A DNA stretch of 64,000 bases from Streptomyces sp. ISL-87 (GCF_018614095.1 NZ_JAGGOY010000040.1:62001-126000); one strand, 5' to 3'; counted from the first letter of the stretch, positions 32,802 to 42,028 are shown. Notes: generated by a model from the sequence alone, not told the origin. Program-made: numbers and translations.

Positions 32802-33569
32802 CTACTTGCCGACTTCCTTCGTCACCAGCGCGATGGCCTCGTCCACGTCGTCCGTGACGTGGAACAGGTAGAGGTCGCGCTCCGAGGCCTTGCCCTGGGC
32901 GATCACCGTGTTCTTCAGCCAGTCGATCAGCCCGCTCCAGTACTCCGTGCCGAACAGCACGATCGGGAACCGGGTGATCTTCTGCGTCTGGACCAGGGTC
33001 AGGGCCTCGAACATCTCGTCCAGCGTGCCCAGCCCGCCCGGCAGGACGACGAAGCCCTGGCTGTACTTCACGAACATCGTCTTGCGGACGAAGAAGTACC
33101 GGAAGTTCAGCCCGAGGTCCACGTGCTCGTTGAGCCCCTGCTCGAAGGGCAGCTCGATGCCCAGCCCGACGGAGATGCCGTTCGCCTCGCGGGCGCCCTT
33201 GTTGGCCGCCTCCATCGCGCCCGGGCCGCCGCCCGTGATCACCGCGAAACCGGCGTCGACCAGGGCGTGCCCGATCCGTACGCCCGCCTCGTACTCCGGC
33301 GAGCCGGCCGGAGTACGGGCCGATCCGAACACGCTGATCGCCGGCGGCAGCTCCGCCAGCGTGCCGAAGCCCTCGATGAACTCCGACTGGATGCGCAGGA
33401 CCCGCCAGGGATCGGTGTGCACCCACTCGGAGGGCCCGGCCGAATCCAGCAGCCGCTGGTCCGTCGTGCTGCCCGCCTGCACCTGGCTCCGCCTGCGCAG
33501 CACCGGTCCGAGCTGCTGCTCCTCCGGCCGACGACGAGCGGACCCGTCGGGATTGCGGTGGTTGCCCAT
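32802..33569 (-). CDS. TIGR00730 (LOG) family Rossmann-fold protein
   Basis: 255 residues. The lysine-decarboxylase-like/LOG signature is present: GGGPGAMEAANKGA and LPGGLGTLDEMFE. LOG enzymes release cytokinin bases from nucleotide phosphates in plants and some bacteria; in bacteria the same fold is a nucleotide 5'-monophosphate hydrolase. A 65-residue N-terminal extension is hydrophilic. ATG at 33569. It is downstream of dapE on the same strand (64 nt), as in mycobacteria. Confidence 0.9.
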   Translation of the reverse strand: MGNHRNPDGSARRRPEEQQLGPVLRRRSQVQAGSTTDQRLLDSAGPSEWVHTDPWRVLRIQSEFIEGFGTLAELPPAISVFGSARTPAGSPEYEAGVRIGHALVDAGFAVITGGGPGAMEAANKGAREANGISVGLGIELPFEQGLNEHVDLGLNFRYFFVRKTMFVKYSQGFVVLPGGLGTLDEMFEALTLVQTQKITRFPIVLFGTEYWSGLIDWLKNTVIAQGKASERDLYLFHVTDDVDEAIALVTKEVGK

Positions 33570-33633
33570 AATGTGCTCCCTCCTGCTGATCGTTGGATCA
33601 GGGTAGGCGCACAAACGTGACCGCAAGCGGAAT

Positions 33634-34713
33634 TCAGGTGGTCAGCCAGACGCGGAGCCGTTCCTCGCAGTGCAGGATGGCCTTCGTCTCGACGCGCTCG
33701 TCGACCTTGTGGGCCAGCAGGGCGTCGCCCGGGCCGTAGTTGACCGCCGGGACGCCCAGGGCGCTGAAGCGGGACACGTCCGTCCAGCCGAACTTCGGCA
33801 TCGCGCGGCCGCCGACCGACTCCATGAAGGCCGCGGCCGCCGGGTGGGAGAGGCCGGGGAGGGCGCCGCCCGAGAGGTCGTCGACCACGAACTCCTCGAC
33901 GCCGCAGTCCGCGAAGACCTCCCGGACGTGAGCGATCGCGTCGTCCACGGTGCGGTCGGGGGCGAAGCGGTAGTTGACCGTCACCGTGCAGGCGTCGGGG
34001 ATGACGTTGTTGGCGACGCCGCCCTCGATGCGGACCGCGTTGAGGCCCTCGTGGTACTCCAGGCCGTCGATGACCGGCTTGCGGGCCTCGTACGCCGCGA
34101 GCCTGGCCAGGATCGGGCTCGCCGCGTGGATGGCGTTGGAGCCCATCCAGCTGCGCGCGGAGTGGGCGCGCTCGCCCCTCGTGCGGAGCAGGACGCGCAG
34201 GGTGCCCTGGCAGCCGCCCTCGACCTCGGCGTTCGACGGCTCCAGCAGCACCGCGAAGTCGCCGGTCAGCCAGTCGGGGTGGGCTTCGGCGACCTTGCCG
34301 AGGCCGTTGAGGTCGGCGGCGACCTCCTCCTGGTCGTAGAAGACGAAGGTGAGGTCCCGGTTCGGCTCGGTCACGGTCGCGGCGATCCGCAGCTGTACGG
34401 CGACACCGGACTTCATGTCCGTCGTGCCGCAGCCCCACAGGACATCGTTCTCGTCGAGGCGGGACGGCACGTTGTCGGCGATCGGCACCGTGTCGAGGTG
34501 GCCGGCGAGGACGACGCGCTCGGCGCGGCCGAGGTGCGTACGGGCCACGATGTTGTTGCCGTAGCGGTCCACCGTGAGGTGCGGCAGGCCGCGCAGCGCG
34601 CTTTCCACCAGGTCGGCGAGGACCTTCTCGTCGCCGCTCACGGAAGGGATGTCGACGAGCCGGGCGGTCAGCTCGGCGGCGTCCAGGGTGAGGTCCAGCT
34701 CGGAATCGGACAT
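33634..34713 (-). CDS. dapE: Succinyl-diaminopimelate desuccinylase
   Basis: 359-residue metallo-hydrolase (M20 family) of the lysine/meso-diaminopimelate pathway; it cleaves N-succinyl-LL-DAP. Zinc-site motifs are VVLAGHLDTVP (His, Asp), GTTDMKSG, FYDQEEV (Glu pair) and HKVDERVE near the end. ATG start. With dapC (36574) it supplies the cell-wall cross-linking amino acid. It is divergent from the lysozyme-like gene. Confidence 0.93.
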   Translation of the reverse strand: MSDSELDLTLDAAELTARLVDIPSVSGDEKVLADLVESALRGLPHLTVDRYGNNIVARTHLGRAERVVLAGHLDTVPIADNVPSRLDENDVLWGCGTTDMKSGVAVQLRIAATVTEPNRDLTFVFYDQEEVAADLNGLGKVAEAHPDWLTGDFAVLLEPSNAEVEGGCQGTLRVLLRTRGERAHSARSWMGSNAIHAASPILARLAAYEARKPVIDGLEYHEGLNAVRIEGGVANNVIPDACTVTVNYRFAPDRTVDDAIAHVREVFADCGVEEFVVDDLSGGALPGLSHPAAAAFMESVGGRAMPKFGWTDVSRFSALGVPAVNYGPGDALLAHKVDERVETKAILHCEERLRVWLTT

Positions 34714-34800
34714 GCTCCTGACCCTAACGCCCCGGGCTGTGACGAAGCCCGGTGCGTCCGGCCGGTGGACGCGTCATATGGCTCAAGTACGGTGGGCCGC

Positions 34801-35838
34801 GTGTCCCAGAGCGATCACTCCCGTCCTCGACGCCGTCCTCGGCGCCGCCGGCCGTTCCGCAAGGCCGCCGGTCTGCTCGTACTGCTCGCCGTCATCGGCT
34901 ATTTCGCCGCGCAGTACGACTCGAACGACGGCGGCGGTGCCCCGCACTGCACGGCCAGCGTGCTCACCGGAGCCGACGCGTCCGGCAAGGGCGGCACTCG
35001 CGAGTCCTACGACATGTCCCCCGAGCAGGCGTCGAACGCGGCGACGATAGCCGCCGTCGGCGTCTCCAAGGGCCTGCCGGAGCGGGCCGTGACCATCGCT
35101 CTGGCAACCGCGATGCAGGAGTCGGGGCTGCGCAACCTCAACCACGGCGACCGGGACTCGCTCGGCCTCTTCCAGCAGCGCCCCTCGCAGGGCTGGGGCA
35201 CGCCGGACCAGATCAGGGACCCGGTGTACTCGTCCGGGATCTTCTACGACCGGCTGGTCGAGGTCCCGGGGTACTCGCGGCTCCCGTTGACGGTGGCCGC
35301 GCAGAAGGTGCAGCGCAGCGGCTTCCCGCAGGCCTACGCGAAGCACGAGCCGGACGCGATGGTCGTGACGGCGGCCTTCGGCGGCCGCGGCGCCCTGACG
35401 TGCGGCGGCCCCGCGCCGAGCACGCCGGGCGATCCGGAGAAGGTGCGGACCGAGCTGGTCCGGATTTTCGGCAAGAAGCTGCTGTCGGGCAACAACGGCG
35501 AGCCCTCCCGGACCGAGGACGCGGGCGGGGGCGGGGGCGCGGGCACGGGCACGGCCGCGGGCGCGGGCGCGGGCGGGAAGATCAAGGAAGCGGAGATCAA
35601 CCTGCCGCTGAGGCAGACCGGCGACGACACCGAGACGCGCCGTGCGGGGGCGCTCGCCCACTGGGCGGTCGCCCACTCGCGGTCCATGGGCATCGCCCGG
35701 GTCTCGTACGCCTCCCGGGCCTGGGTGGCCGGCGAGGCGAAGGGGCAGTGGCAGGCCAAGGGCGGAATCGGCAAGTCCGGCGACGGGGACCCCCACAACG
35801 CCGGAGACGAAGCCGTACGGATCTTCGTGCACCGCTGA
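34801..35838 (+). CDS. Membrane-anchored lysozyme-like protein
   Basis: 345 residues. A very basic N-terminus (PRRRPRRRRPFRK) precedes a membrane helix (about 22-38). The extracellular part has a lysozyme/SLT-like region: ATAMQESGLRN (candidate catalytic Glu), GDRDSLGLFQQRPSQGWG and DRLVEVPGYS. A Gly/Ala-rich linker separates a C-terminal domain ending GDGDPHNAGDEAVRIFVHR. Databases often call such proteins heavy metal transporters, which the sequence does not support. The GTG at 34801 is the likely start. A role in peptidoglycan turnover is inferred. Confidence 0.75.
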   Translation: MSQSDHSRPRRRPRRRRPFRKAAGLLVLLAVIGYFAAQYDSNDGGGAPHCTASVLTGADASGKGGTRESYDMSPEQASNAATIAAVGVSKGLPERAVTIALATAMQESGLRNLNHGDRDSLGLFQQRPSQGWGTPDQIRDPVYSSGIFYDRLVEVPGYSRLPLTVAAQKVQRSGFPQAYAKHEPDAMVVTAAFGGRGALTCGGPAPSTPGDPEKVRTELVRIFGKKLLSGNNGEPSRTEDAGGGGGAGTGTAAGAGAGGKIKEAEINLPLRQTGDDTETRRAGALAHWAVAHSRSMGIARVSYASRAWVAGEAKGQWQAKGGIGKSGDGDPHNAGDEAVRIFVHR

Positions 35839-36089
35839 GCCGCCGATGAACCGCCCCCGGGCCGGGAGCCCGCTCGGGTGTGCGGGACATCCCCCGCACG
35901 GGGGTCGCCCGGCAGAGCCCCCCGAGGGCCCGGGAACGGTGGAATGCCTGGTCGGCGCCGTCCAATGAGGTTGTCGCGGAAGCCGATTAAACGATGCGTT
36001 ACTGATCCTTTACCCACCGGCTCCGCAACCTCGCCCGCCCCTCGAGCGGTTGTACACGGCGTACTCAGCCGCTACCGCTTAGGAGCAAC

Positions 36090-36467
36090 ATGTCCCTCCC
36101 CCTGACCCGTCGGATCGCCCGTGCCGCGCTGCTGCTCGCAGCCGGGGCAGCTCCCGTGGTCGGTGCGGCCGGCGCGGCCAGCGCCGCGGGCCTGGAGTCC
36201 GTGCCGCAGCTGGGCGCGCTCACCGCACCGGACGCCACGGGCGACGTGGTGGGCACCGGTGAGACCGCGGCCGCCGGAGCCACCGACACCGCAACCCAGG
36301 CCGTCCCGGGAGAGCTGACCGGCGCCGCGGGCCCGCTGCTCGCCGGCCTGCCGGCGAAGGGCCTGCCCACGCAGGGCCTGCCGACCGACGCGGTGCCGAC
36401 CGACGCAGTGCCGACCGACACACTGACCGGCGCGCTGCCCACCCAGGGCCTGCCGCTGGGCGGCTGA
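36090..36467 (+). CDS. Small secreted repeat protein
   Basis: 125 residues with a signal peptide (RRIARAALLLAAGAAPVVGAAG, cleavage near ASA-AG) and a mature Ala/Gly/Thr-rich chain. The C-terminal third repeats LPT(Q/D) units: GLPTQGLP, TDAVPTDAVPTD. It has no cysteine or catalytic motif. AGGAG is upstream of the ATG and a textbook terminator is downstream, so it is a complete transcription unit. It may be a cell-surface or spore-associated protein; function is unknown. Confidence 0.7.
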   Translation: MSLPLTRRIARAALLLAAGAAPVVGAAGAASAAGLESVPQLGALTAPDATGDVVGTGETAAAGATDTATQAVPGELTGAAGPLLAGLPAKGLPTQGLPTDAVPTDAVPTDTLTGALPTQGLPLGG

Positions 36468-36482
36468 TTCCGCCGCAGCACG

Positions 36483-36526
36483 CCGAGGGGGCCGGGAGTA
36501 CGAACTCCCGGCCCCCTCGGGCTTTT
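36483..36526 (+). terminator. Textbook Rho-independent terminator
   Basis: CCGAGGGGGCCGGGAG / complement is a perfect 16-bp stem with loop TACGAA, followed by GCTTTTT. It ends the small secreted protein gene and faces dapC (stop 36574). Confidence 0.95.
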
Positions 36527-36573
36527 TCCGCGCAAGCGGCCCGCCCCTTAGGCCCGGCCGTCAGGCCCGACCG

Positions 36574-37671
36574 TTACGAGCCGAGCCGCTTGACCGCCTC
36601 CGCGACCCGCTCGTCCGTGGCCGTGAAGGCGACCCGCACGAACCGCGCGCCCGCCTCCCCGTAGAAGTCGCCCGGCGCGACCAGAATGCCCAGCCCGGCG
36701 AGGTGGGCCACCGTGTCCCAGCAGGGCTCGTCGCGGGTCGCCCACAGGTAGAGGCTGGCCTCGCTGTGCTCGATCCGGAATCCGTGCGCCTCCAGGGCTG
36801 CGCGCAGCGCCTCGCGGCGGGCGGCGTAGCGGCCGCGCTGCTCCTCGACGTGGGCGTCGTCGCCGAGGGCCGCCACCGTGGCCGCCTGGACCGGGGCGGG
36901 GGTCATCATGCCGCCGTGCTTGCGGATCTCCAGCAGGTCGCCGAGCACGTCCGCGTCTCCGGCGACGAAGGCCGCCCGGTAGCCGGCCAGGTTGGACCGC
37001 TTGGACAGGGAGTGGACGGCCACGAGGCCCTCGTAGGACCCGCCGCACACCTCGTCGTGGAGGACGGACACGGGCTCGGCCTCCCAGCCCAGTTCCAGGT
37101 AGCACTCGTCGCTGAAGACCAGGATCCCGTGCTCGCGCGCCCAGGCCACGATCCGGATGAGGTCTTCCTTGGGGATGACCTTGCCGGTGGGGTTGGACGG
37201 GGAATTGAGCCAGAGCAGCTTCAGGCCGGCCGGGTCGAGCTCGGTCGGGTCGTCGTAGACCACGGCCTCGGCGCCGCACAGCCGCGCGCCGACCTCGTAC
37301 GTCGGGTAGGCGAGCCGGGGGTACGCCACCTTGTCGCCGGCCCCCAGACCCAGCTGGGTCGGCAGCCAGGCCACCAGTTCCTTGGAGCCGACCACCGGCA
37401 GGACGTTGCGGTGCCCCACGGCGCTCGCGCCGAGACGGCCGCGCAGCCAGCCCGTGATCGCGTCGCGCAGTGCGACCGTGCCCCACACCGTCGGATAGCC
37501 CGGGGAGTCGGCGGCCTCGACCAGGGCGCGCTGGATCAGCTGCGGCACCGGGTCGACCGGGGTGCCGACCGACAGGTCGACGATGCCGTCCGCGTGGGCC
37601 GCCGCCGTCGCCTTGTACGGCTCCAGCTTGTCCCAGGGGAAGGCGGGAAGACGGGCGGAAAGTGCGGCCAC
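36574..37671 (-). CDS. dapC: Succinyldiaminopimelate transaminase
   Basis: 365-residue PLP-dependent aminotransferase (class I/II) of lysine/DAP biosynthesis. The PLP lysine is in AVHSLSKRSNLAGYR; the Asp-xx-Tyr is FSDECYLEL and the carboxylate Arg is in GARFVRVAFT. N-terminal SVGTPVDPVPQLIQ matches the family start. The GTG at 37671 is chosen to begin (M)AALSARLPAFPWDKL. It is downstream of the ferredoxin gene by 149 nt; the same pairing (fdxC with the DapC gene) is found in M. tuberculosis. Confidence 0.92.
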   Translation of the reverse strand: MAALSARLPAFPWDKLEPYKATAAAHADGIVDLSVGTPVDPVPQLIQRALVEAADSPGYPTVWGTVALRDAITGWLRGRLGASAVGHRNVLPVVGSKELVAWLPTQLGLGAGDKVAYPRLAYPTYEVGARLCGAEAVVYDDPTELDPAGLKLLWLNSPSNPTGKVIPKEDLIRIVAWAREHGILVFSDECYLELGWEAEPVSVLHDEVCGGSYEGLVAVHSLSKRSNLAGYRAAFVAGDADVLGDLLEIRKHGGMMTPAPVQAATVAALGDDAHVEEQRGRYAARREALRAALEAHGFRIEHSEASLYLWATRDEPCWDTVAHLAGLGILVAPGDFYGEAGARFVRVAFTATDERVAEAVKRLGS

Positions 37672-37820
37672 GGTGCTCTCTTTTCGCGTTCCGGGGTGTG
37701 CGTGCTGCGTGTGCGTGCTGCTGTGTGCGTGCTGCGGTGTGCGGGTGGGGCAAACGCCTCGGTCCCGTGCGGCGGCGGGGCCGTACGGGACCGAGGGACG
37801 CGCTGGGCGGGACGGACCCG

Positions 37821-38150
37821 TCAGTGCGCCGGGTTGATGTCCGCCGGCAGAGCGGCGATGAAGGGGTGGTCGCGCTCGATCAGACCCAGCTTCGAGGCAC
37901 CACCGGGCGAACCGAGCTCGTCGAAGAACTCGACGTTCGCCTTGTAGTAGTCCTTCCACTCCTCCGGAGTGTCGTCCTCGTAGAAGATGGCCTCGACCGG
38001 GCAGACCGGCTCACACGCACCACAGTCGACGCACTCGTCCGGGTGGATGTACAAGGACCGCTGGCCCTCGTAGATGCAGTCGACCGGGCACTCTTCGATG
38101 CACGCCTTGTCCTTGACGTCGACACAAGGCTCCGCGATGACGTAGGTCAC
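37821..38150 (-). CDS. fdxA: Seven-iron ferredoxin
   Basis: 109-residue electron carrier with one [3Fe-4S] and one [4Fe-4S] cluster. The N-terminal cysteines are EPCVDVKDKACIEECPVDCIYEG; the second set is DECVDCGACEPVCPVEAI. The spacing in the first set is that of bacterial FdxA/FdxC. The C-terminal 50 residues are the usual helical cap. A GTG start with GGAGG upstream. It may serve cytochrome P450 or nitrite/sulfite reductase-type enzymes; no partner is adjacent. Confidence 0.92.
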   Translation of the reverse strand: MTYVIAEPCVDVKDKACIEECPVDCIYEGQRSLYIHPDECVDCGACEPVCPVEAIFYEDDTPEEWKDYYKANVEFFDELGSPGGASKLGLIERDHPFIAALPADINPAH

Positions 38151-38267
38151 GCTCTCGTTCCTCCTCGGTAGGGCTTTCCATATCGCGCGGGAGCGCGGCG
38201 TCGTCGATGCCCGCATCTAGTATCTCCGTTCCCGGGCACGATCCGAACAGGAGGGGCGGACAGAGCT

Positions 38268-39257
38268 GTGGAAATCACTGCCGGAGGACTGCTGGAGATC
38301 CGTATTACCCCCGCTGACGTGGGTAAACGAGTCTCTGTACGGCGGGTCGATCTTGACCGGAGCGGACCACCCGAGTTCAGCGACACGGTAGGGGTTCTCA
38401 CATCCTGGGACGAGGGTGTGCTGCTGATCACACAGAAGAACGGCAAGCCCGTCCGTATCGCGGAATCGTCGCTGGTCGCGGGCAAGGTCGTGCCCCCGGC
38501 GCCGGCCCGGCGACGGGGTCCGGCGGCCTCTTTCGAGGAGCTGGCGAGGGTCACGGCGCGGGCGTGGGTGCCGCTGGAGAGTGAGCCGCTGGGCGAGTGG
38601 ACGCTGCGCGCGGCCGGTGGATTCACCCGGCGGGCCAACTCCGTGCTGCCGCTCGGCGACCCGGGGATGCAGTTGGACGAAGCACTCGCTCGAGTGACCT
38701 CCTGGTACGCGGAACGCGGGCTTCCGGCGTACGTACAGGCCGCGACGGGGGCCGTGGGCACGCAGGAGCTGCTGTGTGCGGAGCTGGAGCGGCGGGGCTG
38801 GGTGAACGAGGTGTCGGCGGAGGTCCGCATCGGGGCGCTGGCGCCGATCGCGGACGTGGACGCGGACCTTTCGGACGTACGTCTGACCCGCGCCCCGGAC
38901 GAGGCCTGGCTGGGCCGGTACGGGCGGGTCAAGGACCCGGCGCTGGCCAGGCGGATGCTGGTGGAGGGGCCGTCGGTGTGGTTCGCGTCCCTGGCCGGGG
39001 GCCGGGCCATCGGGCGGTGCGTGGTGGACGGCCGGTGGGCCGGGTTCGCTGCGGTGACGGTCGATCCCGCGCACCGGCGGGAGGGTCTGGCGACGGCGGT
39101 GATGGCGGCGCTGGCGCGGCAGGCGCTGGACGAGGGCGCGTCGGCGGCGTGGCTCCAGGTGGAGACGGACAACTCGGGGGCGCGGGGGCTGTACGACGGG
39201 ATGGGCTTCGCGACGCACCACGCGTACCACCACTACCGGGCCGGGGCCGCGGAATGA
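38268..39257 (+). CDS. GNAT N-acetyltransferase, Rv0428c/cg3035 type
   Basis: 329 residues. An N-terminal SH3-like beta domain (residues 1-75, ITPADVGKRVSVRRV, VGVLTSWDEGVLLITQ) precedes a GNAT domain. The acetyl-CoA loop is VDPAHRREGLATAVMAAL, followed by VETDNSGARGLYDGMGF. This two-domain layout matches the actinobacterial Rv0428c family. The acceptor is unknown. GTG start. The last 4 nt overlap the ATG of the next gene (ATGA at 39254), so the two are co-translated. It is divergent from the ferredoxin gene. Confidence 0.88.
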   Translation: MEITAGGLLEIRITPADVGKRVSVRRVDLDRSGPPEFSDTVGVLTSWDEGVLLITQKNGKPVRIAESSLVAGKVVPPAPARRRGPAASFEELARVTARAWVPLESEPLGEWTLRAAGGFTRRANSVLPLGDPGMQLDEALARVTSWYAERGLPAYVQAATGAVGTQELLCAELERRGWVNEVSAEVRIGALAPIADVDADLSDVRLTRAPDEAWLGRYGRVKDPALARRMLVEGPSVWFASLAGGRAIGRCVVDGRWAGFAAVTVDPAHRREGLATAVMAALARQALDEGASAAWLQVETDNSGARGLYDGMGFATHHAYHHYRAGAAE

Positions 39258-40051
39258 CTTCCTCGTTCCGCGAACAGTTCGCGGCGGAGGCTCGGTCGGA
39301 GCGGCCCGATCTGGCGCTGCTGTGCCTGCTGCTGGCGGCCGAGGCGGATCCGGAGGTGGACGAACGGGTCATCGACTGGGCCCAGATCGAGCTGGACCGG
39401 CTGGCGGGGATGCTGCCGTACGGGCTGCGGGGCCGGGGCGGGAAGGCGTGGGCGTCGGCGGTGACGGAGCTGCTGGGCGGGAGGCTCGGCTTCCACGGGA
39501 CGCCCGCGGACTACGACAGGCTGTCGTCCTCGCTGCTGCACGAGGTGCTGCGGCGGCGGCGCGGGCTGCCGATCCTGCTGTCGGTGGTGTGGCTGGAGGT
39601 GGCCCGGCGGGCGGGGGCGCCGGTGTACGGGCTGGGGCTGCCGGGGCACTTCGTGGTGGGCTTCGGGGATCCGGAGGAGGGGGTGGTGGTGGACCCCTTC
39701 GCGGGGGGCGCCTCGCTGGGCGCGGGGCCGGCGGAGCTGGCGGCGGGGCCGCGGGAGCCGGCCCGTACGTTGGACATCGTCCTGCGGATCCTGAACAACA
39801 TCCGGGCCTGGGCGTCGGCCCGGCCGGAGCACTCGGGGGTGGCGTTGTGGGCGGTGGAGCTGTCGCTGCTGCTGCCGTCGCATCCGGCGTTGCTGCGGTA
39901 CGAGCGGGCGCGGCTGCTGGTGGAGCGGGGCTCCTTCCAGGAGGGGGCCGCGGAACTCGACGCGTACGCGGCCGTCGTGGACGCGGTGGACTCCGCGACG
40001 GCGACCCGCATCCGCGCCGAGGCCACCTCCGCCCGCGCCCTCCTGAACTGA
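39254..40051 (+). CDS. SirB1/transglutaminase-like protein
   Basis: 265 residues. A SirB1-type transglutaminase-like N-domain (LDRLAGMLPYGLRG, RRGLPILLSVVWLEVARR, YGLGLPGHFVVGF, VVDPFAGG) is followed by a helical TPR-like C-terminus (LRYERARLLVERGSFQEGAAELDAYA). The catalytic Cys of transglutaminases is not evident; the Gly-His and Asp positions are present. The family is mostly uncharacterised. Co-translated with the GNAT gene. A repeat-rich region follows it. Confidence 0.83.
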   Translation: MTSSFREQFAAEARSERPDLALLCLLLAAEADPEVDERVIDWAQIELDRLAGMLPYGLRGRGGKAWASAVTELLGGRLGFHGTPADYDRLSSSLLHEVLRRRRGLPILLSVVWLEVARRAGAPVYGLGLPGHFVVGFGDPEEGVVVDPFAGGASLGAGPAELAAGPREPARTLDIVLRILNNIRAWASARPEHSGVALWAVELSLLLPSHPALLRYERARLLVERGSFQEGAAELDAYAAVVDAVDSATATRIRAEATSARALLN

Positions 40052-40093
40052 CCCACCCCCGCTGCGCGGGCCTCCCGGGCTCCGCCCAGACCC

Positions 40094-40222
40094 GCGCCTC
40101 AAACGCCGGCGGGGCTGGATGTGGCTGCCGCCGGGCAAGATCCAGCCCCGCCGGCGTTTGAGGCGAACCTCCAGCCCCGCCGGCGTTTGAGGCGCGGGGG
40201 CTGGGGCGGAGCCCCAGGGGCG
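40094..40222. repeat. Dispersed Streptomyces repeat, three copies with inversions
   Basis: GCGCCTCAAACGCCGGCG with GGGCTGGA (40094-40120) is followed by inverted copies at 40140-40165 and 40168-40222, the last ending GGGGCTGGGGCGGAGCCCC. The last copy is the exact inverse of most of the unit at 30606-30656. The region lies between convergent genes and is predicted to fold strongly. Confidence 0.85.
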
Positions 40223-40231
40223 CGGAGGTGG

Positions 40232-40849
40232 TTAGAGCCAGCCCTTGTCGCGGGCCGTGCGGATGGCTTCGGCGCGGTTGCGCGAGGCCAGCTTCTGGAT
40301 CGCCGTCGAGAGGTAGTTGCGGACCGTGCCCGGGGACAGGTTGAGCTGTTGCGCCAGTTCGGCGTTGGTCGCGCCGTGCTCCGCCGCCCGCAGAACCTCC
40401 CGCTCGCGGTCCGTCAGCGGGTTCGCGCCCTCCGCCAGGGCCGCCGCCGCGAGCGTGGGGTCGATGACCCGTTCGCCCGCCAGGACCTTGCGTACTGCGT
40501 CGGCGAGTTGCGCGGCCGGGGCGTCCTTGACCAGGAACGCCGAGGCGCCCGCCTCCATCGCTCCGCGGAGGTAGCCCGGGCGGCCGAAGGTCGTCAGGAT
40601 GACGATCCGGATGGCCGGGAGGGACGCGCGAAGGGCCGCCGCGGCTTCGATTCCCGTCATGCCCGGCATCTCGATGTCCAGCAGGGCGACGTTCACGTCG
40701 TGGGCTCGGGCCGCCGCCACCACCTCGTCGCCGCGGGCGACTTGGGCCCGCACCTCGATGTCCGGCTCCAGGCCGAGCAGCGCGGCGAGGGCCTCGCGGA
40801 CCATCGACTGGTCCTCCGCCAGGAGGATGCGGATGGGGCGTGCGCTCAT
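40232..40849 (-). CDS. NarL/LuxR-family response regulator (DesR-like)
   Basis: 205-residue two-component response regulator. The receiver (1-120) has acidic E12/D13, phospho-acceptor D58 in ALLDIEMPG and Lys in AFLVKDAP; the C-terminal LuxR HTH reads LTDREREVLRAAEHGATNAELAQQLNLSPGTVRNYL. ATG overlaps the kinase stop (ATGA at 40846). With the kinase and the ABC-2 exporter upstream it forms a leftward four-gene operon. The likely target is its own operon, via the palindrome at 43773-43786. Confidence 0.93.
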   Translation of the reverse strand: MSARPIRILLAEDQSMVREALAALLGLEPDIEVRAQVARGDEVVAAARAHDVNVALLDIEMPGMTGIEAAAALRASLPAIRIVILTTFGRPGYLRGAMEAGASAFLVKDAPAAQLADAVRKVLAGERVIDPTLAAAALAEGANPLTDREREVLRAAEHGATNAELAQQLNLSPGTVRNYLSTAIQKLASRNRAEAIRTARDKGWL

Positions 40850-42024
40850 GATCCCGATCCTAGGGGGACGCGGGCCTGGAGGCGGAAGCCCGTCCTGTCG
40901 GCGGGACCGGCCAAGAGGGTGCCGCCCACCGCCTCCAGGCGTTCCGTCAGGCCTGTCAGGCCGTTGCCGGGTACCGGCTGGCCGCCCGCGCCGTCGTCCG
41001 AGACCGTCAGTTCGACGAACCGGCCGGCCAGGGTCTGGCGGGCCTCCAGTGTGATCGCGCAGCTCCTCGCGCCGCTGTGGCGGACCACGTTCGTCACCGC
41101 CTCGCGCAGCGACCAGGCCAGGGCCGATTCCGCCTCCTCCGGGAGGGATCCGGGAACCTCCTCCGCCGGGAGGGACACCAGGACTCCCGCCGCCGCCAGC
41201 GCGGTCCGCGCACCCGCCAGTTCGCCCGGCAGGGTGGGCCGCCGGTAGCCGCTCACGGCCTCCCGTACGTCCACCAGCGCCTGCCGGCTGACCCGCTCGA
41301 TGTCCGCCACCTGCTGGGCGGCGGCCTCCGGCTGCCCGGGCAGCATCCGGCCCGCCAGCTCGCTCTTGAGCGTGATCAGCGACAGCGAGTGGCCCAGCAG
41401 GTCGTGCAGGTCCCGGGCCATCCGCAGCCGTTCCTCGTTGGCGGCGAGCTGCGCCACCGTGGCCCGGGCCTCGCGCAGTTCGATGGTGGTACGGATCATC
41501 GCGCGGATGCCGACCATCGCGAAGCCGCCCATCAGGGCCGGGATCAGCAGGCCCGCCAGGTAGGCGTCGCCGTCCGGGAGCGCGAGGGCCGTGGCCGTCA
41601 TCAGGGCGGTCGCTCCCGGGACCGTCCACCGGGAGATCTCCCCGGGCAGCGCGACGCCCGAGGAGATGGACACGTAGACGAAGAGCACGAGCCATTCGCG
41701 GCCCAGGCTCAGCGACAGGACCGTGGCCTGCGTGGCGAGCACCGCCACGGAGAGCAGGACCCGGCGGACCGCCATCTGCGGGACGGTGCGGAAGACCAGC
41801 ACCAGGTACCAGGCGACGAACGCCGCGAGGCCCAGGCCGCCGAGCAGCCGGGCCCCGAGGCCGTGTCCGCCTCTGACCAGGTCGGTGACGGGTGCGCTCA
41901 GGTAGAAGAGCCAGATGCTGATCCAGAGGGCCTTCACCACCTTCTGGCCGCGGCTCTCCGGCCGTTTGGCGATCTCGGGGAAGCCCCGGTCTGCGCGGTC
42001 TTCGTATTCCTTCGTCCGCGCCAC
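40846..42024 (-). CDS. Sensor histidine kinase (DesK-like)
   Basis: 392-residue membrane sensor kinase. Five to six N-terminal membrane segments (about residues 33-170) lead to a HisKA_3 domain with phospho-His in ARDLHDLLGHSLSLI (about residue 205) and an HATPase_c domain (SLREAVTNVVRHSGA N-box, DDGAGG G-box). This is the DesK architecture, which senses membrane state. The GTG start lies 4 nt after the permease stop. It pairs with the downstream response regulator. Confidence 0.92.
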   Translation of the reverse strand: MARTKEYEDRADRGFPEIAKRPESRGQKVVKALWISIWLFYLSAPVTDLVRGGHGLGARLLGGLGLAAFVAWYLVLVFRTVPQMAVRRVLLSVAVLATQATVLSLSLGREWLVLFVYVSISSGVALPGEISRWTVPGATALMTATALALPDGDAYLAGLLIPALMGGFAMVGIRAMIRTTIELREARATVAQLAANEERLRMARDLHDLLGHSLSLITLKSELAGRMLPGQPEAAAQQVADIERVSRQALVDVREAVSGYRRPTLPGELAGARTALAAAGVLVSLPAEEVPGSLPEEAESALAWSLREAVTNVVRHSGARSCAITLEARQTLAGRFVELTVSDDGAGGQPVPGNGLTGLTERLEAVGGTLLAGPADRTGFRLQARVPLGSGS

Positions 42025-42028
42025 GGGT

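Noticed and set aside
30694..33426. Frame of about 900 codons upstream of and including tag
   Set aside because: It crosses folP2 and LOG genes antisense. Only the last 199 codons match Tag.
35520..35580. GGGCGCGGGC repeat as a separate element
   Set aside because: It is the Gly/Ala linker of the lysozyme-like protein and keeps frame.
34801..35838. Heavy metal transporter annotation
   Set aside because: Only one membrane helix and a lysozyme-like domain are present; there is no metal-binding or transporter motif.
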